A stretch of 64,000 nt of DNA from Polynucleobacter sp. UB-Tiil-W10 (lineage in GTDB: Bacteria > Pseudomonadota > Gammaproteobacteria > Burkholderiales > Burkholderiaceae). Position numbers and translations under genes: made by a program. The DNA lies in contig NZ_JACVPZ010000001.1 of NCBI RefSeq assembly GCF_018881605.1, positions 124,001 to 188,000 of the forward strand, read 5' to 3'. Below are positions 35,602 to 43,456 of this stretch, piece by piece; position 1 is the stretch's first letter, and every line of letters starts with the position of its first letter. The notes beneath the pieces were generated by a model, which saw only the letters and a program-made list of their open reading frames with translations, searched no databases and was not told the origin of the DNA.

Positions 35602-36374
35602 TGGGTCATAAGGACAAAGATAAGCCAGAGCAATCTGGCTATGAAGCAGAACTTCGCCTTTTACAAATAGAACTGGTCAAGCTACAAAATAGCTTAATCA
35701 GCAAAGGCGATCAGATATTGGTCATTCTTGAAGGTCGCGATACAGCCGGCAAGGATGGCAGCATTAAAGTCATCACCCAACACTTAAGCCCACGGGAAAC
35801 CCGTGTGGTTGCCCTAGGCAAGCCATCTGATGTCGAAGCGAGTGAGTGGTATTTTCAAAGATATGTAGCTGAGCTGCCTAAAAAAGGGGAATTCGTACTC
35901 TTTAACCGCAGTTGGTACAACCGTGCCGGGGTTGAAGTGGTGATGAAATTTTGCAGTAAGTCCCAGCATGCTAATTTTATGGAAACTGTAAACGGGTTTG
36001 AGTCAATCCTGGCTAGCTCAGGCATGACTATTCTGAAATACTATTTAGATATTTCCAAAAAAGAGCAGGCTCTGCGTCTTCAGGAAAGAGCCAAGGACCC
36101 GCTCAAACAATGGAAGATCAGCCCCATTGATCAGCAAGCCCAGAAAAACTGGAATGCTTATAGCAAGAGCAGAAATGAGATGCTAGAAAAAACCAGCTCT
36201 TCAGACGCACCCTGGATCATTGTGAAGGCTAATGATAAAAAAGTAGCCCATTTAAATATGATCAAGGATCTTCTATCTCGGGTTTCGTATCCAGGTAAAG
36301 ACAAAAACCTGCTGAAGGTTGATAAAGACATTACCTTCCAATGGGAAGGTAATGTATCTAAGCTAGAAAAATAA
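35601..36374 (+). CDS. ppk2: Polyphosphate kinase 2 family protein (copy 1)
   Basis: This 257-aa protein has Walker A EGRDTAGKDGS (44-54), a lid with HLSPRETRVVALGKP, and the Walker B block LFNRSWYNRAGVE (100-112). PPK2 moves phosphate between polyphosphate and nucleoside di- or monophosphates. The Walker B Asp found in most close relatives is Asn102 here; Asn at this place also occurs in other PPK2 subclasses, so activity is not excluded. It is coupled to the H1-like gene upstream and ends four bases from the convergent second ppk2. Confidence 0.92.
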   Translation: MGHKDKDKPEQSGYEAELRLLQIELVKLQNSLISKGDQILVILEGRDTAGKDGSIKVITQHLSPRETRVVALGKPSDVEASEWYFQRYVAELPKKGEFVLFNRSWYNRAGVEVVMKFCSKSQHANFMETVNGFESILASSGMTILKYYLDISKKEQALRLQERAKDPLKQWKISPIDQQAQKNWNAYSKSRNEMLEKTSSSDAPWIIVKANDKKVAHLNMIKDLLSRVSYPGKDKNLLKVDKDITFQWEGNVSKLEK

Positions 36375-36378
36375 AACC

Positions 36379-37284
36379 CTAGAAAACTTCTGGAACATAC
36401 ATCTCCGGAGGCACTGGCCCGCGTAGGTAGTCTGGGTTATGTACACGTTTTGGCAAAGTAATCACTGGGTGATCGATCTCTTTATAAGGAATTTGATCTA
36501 ACAAATGCGTTATACAGTTTAAGCGGGCCTTTTTCTTATCATTCGCAGCCACTACCCACCAAGGCGCCTCAGGAATATGTGTTCGCTCAAGCATGGTTTC
36601 TTTGGCCTTGGTATAGGCCTCCCAAAGTCGTCTTGCCTCTAAATCCATTGGGCTTAATTTCCACTGCTTGAGTGGATCATGAATACGCATCATAAAACGG
36701 TTGTATTGCTCGTCATCAGAGATTGAGAACCAATACTTAATGAGGATCACTCCAGATCTAATCATCATCCGCTCAAGATCAGGAACTGTTCTTAAAAACT
36801 CTTCGTACTCGTCATCGGTACAAAATCCCATCACCCTCTCAACGCCAGCTCGGTTGTACCAGCTTCTATCAAATAGAACGATCTCACCGCCAGCTGGTAA
36901 GTGAGAAATATATCTTTGGAAATACCACTGTGTTTTCTCGCGCTCGTTGGGCGCAGGCAAAGCAACCACCTTACATACACGGGGATTTAGACGTTGAGTA
37001 ATCCGTTTAATGGCACCACCCTTACCTGCGGAATCTCTTCCTTCAAATAAGACTGCCACCTTAAGCTTATTCTCAACCACCCAGTCTTGGAGTTTTACTA
37101 ACTCACCCTGGAGTCTAAAGAGTTCACGAAAGTAAACATTACGCGGAATTTGCGACTGACCATCGCCATCCAAAGACAGGCGGTCATCATCAAGCTCCAT
37201 CTCAAGCTCTTCATCCATGCTGTCAAGAATCTCCTCTTGAGCACGGCGGTACCACTCGGCCATTTCGTTATGCTTGGATGTCAT
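36379..37284 (-). CDS. ppk2: Polyphosphate kinase 2 family protein (copy 2)
   Basis: This 301-aa protein has an acidic N-terminal extension (about 20-45, DSMDEELEMELDDD) not found in copy 1. It has Walker A EGRDSAGKGG (81-90) and canonical LFDRSWYNRAGVERVMGFC with Asp139. Family enzymes phosphorylate GDP, ADP or AMP with polyphosphate. It faces copy 1 tail to tail. A Pho-like box lies 39-56 bp before its start, overlapping the end of the acyltransferase gene upstream. Confidence 0.93.
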   Translation of the reverse strand: MTSKHNEMAEWYRRAQEEILDSMDEELEMELDDDRLSLDGDGQSQIPRNVYFRELFRLQGELVKLQDWVVENKLKVAVLFEGRDSAGKGGAIKRITQRLNPRVCKVVALPAPNEREKTQWYFQRYISHLPAGGEIVLFDRSWYNRAGVERVMGFCTDDEYEEFLRTVPDLERMMIRSGVILIKYWFSISDDEQYNRFMMRIHDPLKQWKLSPMDLEARRLWEAYTKAKETMLERTHIPEAPWWVVAANDKKKARLNCITHLLDQIPYKEIDHPVITLPKRVHNPDYLRGPVPPEMYVPEVF

Positions 37285-37322
37285 GCGTTTACGCTCCTAG
37301 ACCTTATTTATATCTAGAAATG

Positions 37323-37340
37323 ATGACACATTTATTACAT
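37323..37340 (-). promoter_or_regulatory. Pho-box-like site before ppk2 copy 2
   Basis: On the minus strand ATGTAAT-AAAT-GTGTCAT has the 7-4-7 spacing, with 5/7 and 6/7 matches to CTGTCAT. It overlaps the stop codon of the OlsA-like gene. Confidence 0.45.
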
Positions 37341-38129
37341 CAGGCGGTGATTGCCTTTTAATTGATTCGAAATGGCCTCTTGGCTGTGCAAGGCCAGCCA
37401 CTTTCTATCTTTAGATGCCTCAGGACTGGCCCCTGAGGGTGAAATAAAACTCAATTCAACAACTAGCTTGCGATCCCTCAAGATCTTAGCCATTGATTCT
37501 AGTAGCCCCATATCGCCCACAAATGCTGGCAGCTCACTTCTAGCACCAGTCACACTGGAATGATAAGAAATCGCTAGGGAATAGACCGGGACCCCTGCAA
37601 TCACGGCCGATTCAAATAGATTGGGCTTAAATGGCAGAACACCCTCTCCTATTGTGGAAGTGCCCTCCGGGAAAATGCAGACAGATTGTGTCTTGAGCAC
37701 ATCACCAACCTCGCTCGCGATCTGCTTTCCATGACGGGAGTTATTACGCTTGATAAATACTGTGCCCAATTGCCTTGCCATCCACCCAAATACAGGCCAT
37801 CCCTCTACATCAGACTTCGCCACAAATCGGATGGGCTTAAATGCATTAATTGAATGTATGTCCATCCAAGAGATATGGTTTGAGGCAAGAAGGTATGGGG
37901 TAGAAGGAAGAATCTCCTGATTCGTGAGCTTTAATTCAATTCCAAAAATGCTGAGCAATCTTTTTGACCAATCTTGAATAAGTGTATTTTTGGTTTCCTG
38001 CGTTGCAAATGGAAACCGCAAGGACAAAGTGATTGCACCATGAATAACGTGAGCCCATACCTGTACCCACCGCCATGCAGTTGCTCCACACTGCAGTGGG
38101 GAGTTATTTGTGGTCTGATAATGACTCAT
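37335..38129 (-). CDS. Lysophospholipid acyltransferase, PlsC/OlsA-like
   Basis: This 264-aa membrane-associated acyltransferase has the catalytic NHISWMD (H85-x4-D90) and the substrate block FPEGTST (153-159). PlsC makes phosphatidic acid; the close relative OlsA adds the second acyl chain to lyso-ornithine lipid. It is divergent from an operon that includes olsB, with two tandem Pho boxes between, so an OlsA role is more likely than a housekeeping PlsC role. This is inference from position. Confidence 0.85.
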   Translation of the reverse strand: MSHYQTTNNSPLQCGATAWRWVQVWAHVIHGAITLSLRFPFATQETKNTLIQDWSKRLLSIFGIELKLTNQEILPSTPYLLASNHISWMDIHSINAFKPIRFVAKSDVEGWPVFGWMARQLGTVFIKRNNSRHGKQIASEVGDVLKTQSVCIFPEGTSTIGEGVLPFKPNLFESAVIAGVPVYSLAISYHSSVTGARSELPAFVGDMGLLESMAKILRDRKLVVELSFISPSGASPEASKDRKWLALHSQEAISNQLKGNHRLM

Positions 38130-38169
38130 ATGATGTAGGAATATAAAACAAATTCAGAAAATAGCTAAA

Positions 38170-38209
38170 GCGTCATAAAACTGCCTTGGAACTGTCATCC
38201 TAGTTTCAT
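38170..38209 (+). promoter_or_regulatory. Tandem Pho boxes of the plcP operon
   Basis: Four 7-mers occur at 11-bp steps: GCGTCAT (38170), CTGCCTT (38181), CTGTCAT (38192), GTTTCAT (38203). The third is a perfect repeat. A possible -10 (TAATAC) follows about 12 bp later, and plcP starts at 38234. The array sits between plcP and the divergent OlsA-like gene and may control both. Confidence 0.8.
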
Positions 38210-38233
38210 ACTCCTTAGGCTTAATACTGTTTC

Positions 38234-39043
38234 ATGATGCATTACAAAGCGATCTGGATTTCAGACGTACACCTCGGAACATCAGGGTGTCAGGCAGACT
38301 ACCTTCTGGATTTCCTAAAACATAACGAAGCAGATAAATACTATCTTGTAGGCGACATTATTGACGGCTGGAGACTGAAGAAGTCATTCTATTGGCCTCA
38401 ATCACACAACGATGTTGTGCAAAAACTCTTACGTAAAGCACGTAAAGGTAGTGAAGTTATCTACGTTCCCGGAAATCATGATGAAAGTGCTAGACAGTTT
38501 TTTGGGCTTTCATTCGGCGATGTCAAAGTAGTTGAAGAGGTAATTCATATCACTGTGGATGGTAGAAAGCTATGGGTAACGCATGGTGATCAGTTTGATG
38601 GTGTGATGCAATACGCCAAGTGGCTTGCCTACGTTGGTGACAACCTGTATTCGTTCATTCTTTACGTAAATCGCTACTTCAATATGGTCCGCGCCAAGAT
38701 GGGACTGCAGTATTGGTCTCTATCTCAATACCTTAAACACCAAGTGAAGAATGCCGTCAGCTATATCGCCGACTTTGAACACATCATGGCCAGAGAAGCC
38801 CGCTTAAGAGGCTGCGACGGGGTTGTATGCGGCCATATTCACAAAGCTGAAATTCGCGAGATTGATGGACTTTTGTATTGCAATGATGGCGATTGGGTCG
38901 AAAGTCTCACCGCCCTTGTTGAAACACAAACAGGCGAACTCAAAATTATTCACTGGACACAGATCAAAGGTGAGCCAGTTGAGTCTCCTCAAATCACCCT
39001 TCAACCCGCTATCGAATCACTCATCAAAGAGGCTGCACTATGA
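38234..39043 (+). CDS. plcP: PlcP-type phospholipase C (metallophosphoesterase)
   Basis: This 269-aa protein has the calcineurin-type metal residues: D11 and H13 in ISDVHLG, D41 in VGDIIDGW, NHD at 81-83, H117 in THGDQFD, and GHIHKAE near 200. It is often annotated as LpxH, but WPQSHNDVVQKLLRKARKG, IYVPGNHDE and the adjacent glycosyltransferase match the alphaproteobacterial PlcP that cleaves phospholipids to diacylglycerol when phosphate is scarce. It overlaps the next gene by four bases. The Pho boxes upstream agree with that role. An LpxH function cannot be excluded by sequence alone. Confidence 0.85.
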   Translation: MMHYKAIWISDVHLGTSGCQADYLLDFLKHNEADKYYLVGDIIDGWRLKKSFYWPQSHNDVVQKLLRKARKGSEVIYVPGNHDESARQFFGLSFGDVKVVEEVIHITVDGRKLWVTHGDQFDGVMQYAKWLAYVGDNLYSFILYVNRYFNMVRAKMGLQYWSLSQYLKHQVKNAVSYIADFEHIMAREARLRGCDGVVCGHIHKAEIREIDGLLYCNDGDWVESLTALVETQTGELKIIHWTQIKGEPVESPQITLQPAIESLIKEAAL

Positions 39044-40068
39044 AAATTATGATCATTACAGACGCTTGGGATCCACAAGTTAATGGTGTTGTCCGAACCT
39101 TAAAGCAAACCCGCGCTGAGTTGACCGCCATGGGCCATGAGGTGGAGATGATTACACCAAATGGTTTTAAATCAATTCCTTGCCCAACTTATCCTGATAT
39201 TGCCCTTTCGCTTTTCCCAGGAAAAGAAGTGGCTCGTCGTATTAAAGAGTTTGCTCCTGATGCAATGCACATTGCCACTGAGGGACCGCTGGGTTTATCC
39301 GCTCGCGCCTATGCCGTGAAGAATCGCCTGCCGTTTTCCACCGCATATCACACCCGCTTCCCCGAATATGTCAAAGCGCGCACCGGTATTCCTTTGGCCA
39401 TTACCTATATGTTTATTCGCTGGTTTCACGGCCCGTCAATGGCCGTTATGGCACCAACGATTGTTGTCAAGGATGATCTTGAAAAATATGGCCTCAAGAA
39501 TGTAGTGCTGTGGTCACGTGGCGTAGATCTTGATATTTTTAAGATGCAAGATTCCAAAGCCTTAAATACTGCTCACCCGATCTTTTTATATGTGGGCCGG
39601 GTGGCTGTTGAAAAAAACATCAATGCATTTTTAGAGATTGATTTACCAGGTTCTAAGTGGGTAGTAGGAGACGGACCAGCAATGGCTGGCATCAAAGAAA
39701 AATATCCAGAAGTGAATTATCTGGGAGTGCTGCAGCAGCATGAGTTAGCAAAAGTCTATGCAGCTGCAGATGTCTTTGTTTTCCCTAGCAAGACCGATAC
39801 ATTTGGCTTGGTGTTGCTTGAGGCCATGGCGTGTGGCACACCGGTAGCTGCCTATCCAGTCACTGGCCCAATTGATGTTCTGGGAAATTCCAACTCAGGC
39901 GCCATGAACGAAGACTTGCGTGAAGCTTGCATACAGGCACTAAAGATCCCTCGTGAAGTTGCACGAGCGCACGCCGAGAAATTCTCGTGGAGAGCTGCAT
40001 CTGAGCAATTTGCAAACCATCTCAAGCCAGTACCAACACCAGAAGTTCACGTCACTGCCCTGGCCTAA
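39040..40068 (+). CDS. agt: Agt-type glycosyltransferase (GT4) for glycolipid synthesis
   Basis: This 342-aa protein has a GT-B fold. The N-terminal block TDAWDPQVNGVVRTL, the middle IATEGPLGLSARAY with YHTRFPEYV, and the C-terminal FGLVLLEAMACGTPVAAYP match Agt, the partner of PlcP. Agt transfers glucose or glucuronate to diacylglycerol, giving phosphorus-free membrane lipids. Its coupling to plcP (ATGA overlap) supplies the substrate at once. Which sugar it uses cannot be told. Confidence 0.85.
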   Translation: MKIMIITDAWDPQVNGVVRTLKQTRAELTAMGHEVEMITPNGFKSIPCPTYPDIALSLFPGKEVARRIKEFAPDAMHIATEGPLGLSARAYAVKNRLPFSTAYHTRFPEYVKARTGIPLAITYMFIRWFHGPSMAVMAPTIVVKDDLEKYGLKNVVLWSRGVDLDIFKMQDSKALNTAHPIFLYVGRVAVEKNINAFLEIDLPGSKWVVGDGPAMAGIKEKYPEVNYLGVLQQHELAKVYAAADVFVFPSKTDTFGLVLLEAMACGTPVAAYPVTGPIDVLGNSNSGAMNEDLREACIQALKIPREVARAHAEKFSWRAASEQFANHLKPVPTPEVHVTALA

Positions 40069-40080
40069 AGAAGATTCATA

Positions 40081-40485
40081 GTGAACTCTCCTTACCATAT
40101 CAACCAGAACCCTCATAAGGGCAACCGAGGCCTCACCAGAGCATGGCATGCAGCCAAAAACTCTTGGTGTGGATTGGTTTATGCCTTTATGGAGGAAAGC
40201 GCCTTTAGGCAAGAGCTCACTTTATTTGCATTGCTAACACCAGTGGCCCTTGTATTACCTATAACGCTGTTAGAGAAAGCTTTATTGGTCTCTTCTTTGA
40301 TTATGGTTCTGGTGATTGAACTCCTGAACTCCAGCGTAGAAGCAGCGATCGATCGCATCTCATTTGAACACCATGATCTTTCCAAGCGAGCAAAAGATTT
40401 TGGGAGTGCTGCAGTCATGCTTGCGCTATTTGTAGCGGCCCTACTTTGGGCTGCAGTCTGCATCCCGTTGATCCTCAAGGTCTAA
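40081..40485 (+). CDS. dgkA: Diacylglycerol kinase
   Basis: This 134-aa membrane enzyme has ESAFRQEL, three hydrophobic helices and the catalytic stretch VIELLNSSVEAAIDRIS with HHDLSKRAKDFGSAAV. It phosphorylates diacylglycerol to phosphatidic acid. The start is GTG; no upstream ATG is in frame, and a downstream ATG would remove conserved residues. It lies 12 bp after agt in the lipid-remodelling operon, so it competes with Agt for the diacylglycerol made by PlcP and can return it to phospholipid. Confidence 0.88.
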   Translation: MNSPYHINQNPHKGNRGLTRAWHAAKNSWCGLVYAFMEESAFRQELTLFALLTPVALVLPITLLEKALLVSSLIMVLVIELLNSSVEAAIDRISFEHHDLSKRAKDFGSAAVMLALFVAALLWAAVCIPLILKV

Positions 40486-40521
40486 ACTTTTTTTGAATTT
40501 CATCACCATCCAAGGCTAACT

Positions 40522-41445
40522 ATGTCTGATATCCCTAATCCAATCGGCTCATTTGAGATTTTCGCCCCTAAGAAAGTCAAGGCATTAAAAAGAAAGAAGC
40601 CGAGCGCATTTAAAAAACTCTCTAAAAAGTTAGCCAAAAAACTATTTGGAAAACCTTTTGTTGCCAAAACAAGAGCTGAATTAAGGGAAGTAGATCCTAG
40701 CCCAGCGATTCAGATTGATAAACCCAAAAGACCTGCTTTCCAAATTATTTGGGCCAGCACACCAGGCGAAGTTAAGGAAGCGCAAAGATTGCGTTACAAA
40801 GTGTTTGCCGAAGAAATGGGTGCAAATCTGCCAAGCAATGCCGAAGGCTTAGACGTAGATAAATTTGATTCCTATTGCGACCATTTATTGATTCGCGATC
40901 AAGATAGCCTGAAGGTAGTTGGCACTTACCGTGTACTGCCGCCTCATAAGGCGCAGGAAATCGGACGCCTCTATTCGGATTCTGAGTTTGACCTTTCCCG
41001 TATTGATCATCTGCGCCCAAAATTGGTTGAGTTAGGCAGATCTTGCGTTCACCAAGACTATCGCTCCGGCGCAGTCATCATGGCCCTATGGAGTGGCTTG
41101 GCTCAATATATGCAAAAGAACGGTTATGAAATCATGCTTGGTTGTGCAAGCATCCCAATGGCTGATGGAGGCCACTTTGCAGCGAGTCTTTACAATTCCC
41201 TAGGCAATGATCAAATGGCTCCAACAGAATTTCATGCATTCCCACGCCTTCCTTTGCCTCTAGATAGGCTAAATGGTGGATTAGATGTGCAGCCCCCACC
41301 TTTGATCAAAGGCTACCTGAAGCTTGGGGCAAAAATTTGTAGCGCCCCTGCTTGGGATCCAGACTTCAATACTGCTGATTTATTAACGATGTTGCGATTA
41401 TCAGAAATCAACCCACGTTACGCAAAGCATTTCTTAAGTCTTTAA
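40522..41445 (+). CDS. olsB: OlsB-type ornithine N-acyltransferase
   Basis: This 307-aa GNAT-like enzyme adds a 3-hydroxyacyl chain from ACP to ornithine, the first step of ornithine lipid synthesis. Typical blocks are AQRLRYKVFAEEMGA, CDHLLIRD, VGTYRVLPP, KLVELGRSCVHQDYR and LGCASIP. It has an unusual basic N-terminal extension of about 70 residues (KKVKALKRKKPSAFKK), perhaps for membrane attachment. It is the last gene before a strong terminator, in an operon with Pho boxes. Confidence 0.87.
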   Translation: MSDIPNPIGSFEIFAPKKVKALKRKKPSAFKKLSKKLAKKLFGKPFVAKTRAELREVDPSPAIQIDKPKRPAFQIIWASTPGEVKEAQRLRYKVFAEEMGANLPSNAEGLDVDKFDSYCDHLLIRDQDSLKVVGTYRVLPPHKAQEIGRLYSDSEFDLSRIDHLRPKLVELGRSCVHQDYRSGAVIMALWSGLAQYMQKNGYEIMLGCASIPMADGGHFAASLYNSLGNDQMAPTEFHAFPRLPLPLDRLNGGLDVQPPPLIKGYLKLGAKICSAPAWDPDFNTADLLTMLRLSEINPRYAKHFLSL

Positions 41446-41468
41446 TTCTCGAGCATTCATTCTCAAAT

Positions 41469-41500
41469 AAAAAACCACTTCGTTTTGAAGTGGTTTTTTT
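41469..41500. terminator. Bidirectional terminator between olsB and ppx
   Basis: A 13-bp A/T-flanked stem (core ACCACTTC/GAAGTGGT) with a 5-base loop has T runs on both strands. It closes the plcP operon and the convergent ppx. Confidence 0.9.
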
Positions 41501-41516
41501 TACTCTATGTTTGTAT

Positions 41517-43091
41517 TTACTTAAAGCTAACTTGATAAGAGTGGCCAATTCTTTCCCACTCTGCAGCTTCTTTCATAAGGCTAAATTCTGTTAGCGGATG
41601 TTTGGCAACCCATTCTTTAGAAAGGCTAACCAGATAAGAACCACCATGCTCTGAAACCTTGACTTTGGGAAAGTTGACATCATTTCGACCACGGCAAAGT
41701 ACTTGAGCAAGCCGCAAACAAAAGAGCATGCGCCAGTCTTCAAAACTATGATTATTGGCCAACTTACCAAGCTTGCCGGTATGCCCAATCAATAGGGCTG
41801 CAAGCCTTGCTTGATCATTCTTAGAAAAGCCGGGCATATCTGCATTGCCTGCTATGTATGCAGAATGTTTGTGATATCCATTGTGAGAAATCGATAAGCC
41901 GATTTCATGTAAATTGGCCGCCCACTGCAATAGAGCCACATTATCAGCCCTACTTTCTGTTTCAGGTTTAGGTAGCTGTTGTAAAAAATCAGCCGCTAAT
42001 TTACCAACCCTATCAGCCTGCTCTCGATCGACAGAATAACGCTGCATGAATTGTTCGACAGTGACATAACGCATGTCATGGTGCTGTGAACGACCAAGCA
42101 AGTCATACAACACACCGCTACGCAATGCGGCATCTGTGACTTCCATCTCATGGATACCTAATTCATCGAAAGCTGCCAGCATAATCGCTAAGCCGCCCGG
42201 CCATACCATTCTTCTATCTTCTTTTAAACCGATTAGCTCTACCTGATTTACATGTTCGTACTTCAGTAAATGCTTTTTAAGATTCTTTAAGCCCTCGCGC
42301 GTTATCAGACCGCTGGCGCCATTGACACGGCCCATCGTCAAACCATCGGCAAGGCCATTAAAATTATTGCTACCAATCAGATCGGCCAATGCTCTGGCCG
42401 TTCCAGAGGAGCCAATCACTTGATTCCAGCCACTTTTTAGGTAGGCGCCTGAAATGACCTGAATTTCTCGTCTAGCCGCCAACTCGGCCTCTTTAAAAGC
42501 ATGTGCGTCAATATTTCCTTTTGGGAAAAAACGCATGCTATGAGAGACGCAACCTATATAAAGACTTTCCATCAGCTTTGGCTCATAGCCTTTGCCAATA
42601 ATGAATTCTGTCGAGCCACCACCAATATCAATCACCAGTCTGTTACCTTGAACTGCTGGCACTTCATGTGCAGCCCCGATATAGATGAGTCGAGCCTCCT
42701 CTACACCAGCAATCACTTCAATTGGAAATCCTAATGCCTCTTGTGCATCCTCAACAAATTGCTGAGCGTTTTTGGCAACTCGTAAGGTATTTGTCGCAAC
42801 TGCTCGGACATTGGAAGGATCAAACCCCCTAATACGCTCGCCAAAACGCCGAATAGTAATCAAACCTCTTTGATAAGCTTCATTGCCTAGTAACTTGTTT
42901 TCAGTAAGGCCGGCAGCAAGGCGAACCGTCTCACGCAAGGTATCTATAGGGCGTAACTGAGTTCCCGAGGGTGTGTTTACTGCCTGAGCCACCAGCATCC
43001 GAAAACTATTGGAACCCAAATCAACTGCAGCGACAAGGTCTGCTGAATTAACTAAAGGATCTACGGGATTGGTGGCCAAAATATTCCCCAA
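41517..43091 (-). CDS. ppx: Exopolyphosphatase / Ppx-GppA phosphatase
   Basis: This 524-aa protein begins its ASKHA-fold with AAVDLGSNSFRMLVAQ (about 22-37) and has VIDIGGGSTEFIIG near 148-161 and a C-terminal HD-like helical domain. It removes terminal phosphates from polyphosphate, and may also act on pppGpp. No ATG is available in frame before the family start; TTG at 43091 or a TTG four codons later must be used. A Pho-like box lies 44-61 bp upstream. With two PPK2 genes nearby it forms the polyphosphate turnover set. Confidence 0.9.
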   Translation of the reverse strand: MGNILATNPVDPLVNSADLVAAVDLGSNSFRMLVAQAVNTPSGTQLRPIDTLRETVRLAAGLTENKLLGNEAYQRGLITIRRFGERIRGFDPSNVRAVATNTLRVAKNAQQFVEDAQEALGFPIEVIAGVEEARLIYIGAAHEVPAVQGNRLVIDIGGGSTEFIIGKGYEPKLMESLYIGCVSHSMRFFPKGNIDAHAFKEAELAARREIQVISGAYLKSGWNQVIGSSGTARALADLIGSNNFNGLADGLTMGRVNGASGLITREGLKNLKKHLLKYEHVNQVELIGLKEDRRMVWPGGLAIMLAAFDELGIHEMEVTDAALRSGVLYDLLGRSQHHDMRYVTVEQFMQRYSVDREQADRVGKLAADFLQQLPKPETESRADNVALLQWAANLHEIGLSISHNGYHKHSAYIAGNADMPGFSKNDQARLAALLIGHTGKLGKLANNHSFEDWRMLFCLRLAQVLCRGRNDVNFPKVKVSEHGGSYLVSLSKEWVAKHPLTEFSLMKEAAEWERIGHSYQVSFK

Positions 43092-43134
43092 AAATGGAAT
43101 GCTGTTTCAATTGTGTCTATTTTATGTAAAAAGC

Positions 43135-43152
43135 GTGACACATTGATGAAAT
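43135..43152 (-). promoter_or_regulatory. Pho-box-like site before ppx
   Basis: On the minus strand ATTTCAT-CAAT-GTGTCAC keeps 7-4-7 spacing, with matches of 5/7 and 6/7 to CTGTCAY. Confidence 0.45.
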
Positions 43153-43192
43153 TAACAGCAAGCCTTTATGGCTGGGGTGCAAAGCCTAAGCG

Positions 43193-43402
43193 TTAGGCGG
43201 CTAAGTTTTGCTCTGAGCTTGAACAATCGCGGTCACCGAAGCTACATAATATGCAGCAATCACCAGATTTTGGCTTCAATATAGCGCTGCAGGAACGGCA
43301 ACGATACAAATGTGGGGCACCTTCTTCGAAATTGATAATTTCAGAAACCTGGCAGTGTGGGCAGGTAACGGTAGATTGCAGATTGTTGATGGTCTTATTC
43401 AC
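43193..43402 (-). CDS. Small double zinc-ribbon-like protein (GDCC..CSxG family)
   Basis: This 69-aa protein contains CPHC and CRSC in a zinc-ribbon spacing, then SGDCCILCSFGDRDC. The last segment marks a small conserved protein family seen in many Proteobacteria with no assigned role. It is the third leftward gene after alkaline phosphatase and mgtC, 54 bp from mgtC. I infer metal binding only. Confidence 0.75.
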   Translation of the reverse strand: MNKTINNLQSTVTCPHCQVSEIINFEEGAPHLYRCRSCSAILKPKSGDCCILCSFGDRDCSSSEQNLAA

Positions 43403-43456
43403 GATGCAATACTGAACGAAGATTATTTCAATATTGTGTCAAAGCGAAGGAATGCC

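Noticed and set aside
38234-39043. LpxH (lipid A) as the main call
   Set aside because: Overlap with Agt-type transferase, Pho boxes and PlcP-like sequence blocks favour phospholipase; kept as an alternative in the entry.
43184-43198. GCCTAA/TTAGGC hairpin at the end of the zinc-ribbon gene
   Set aside because: Short stem and only a weak T run on the minus strand.
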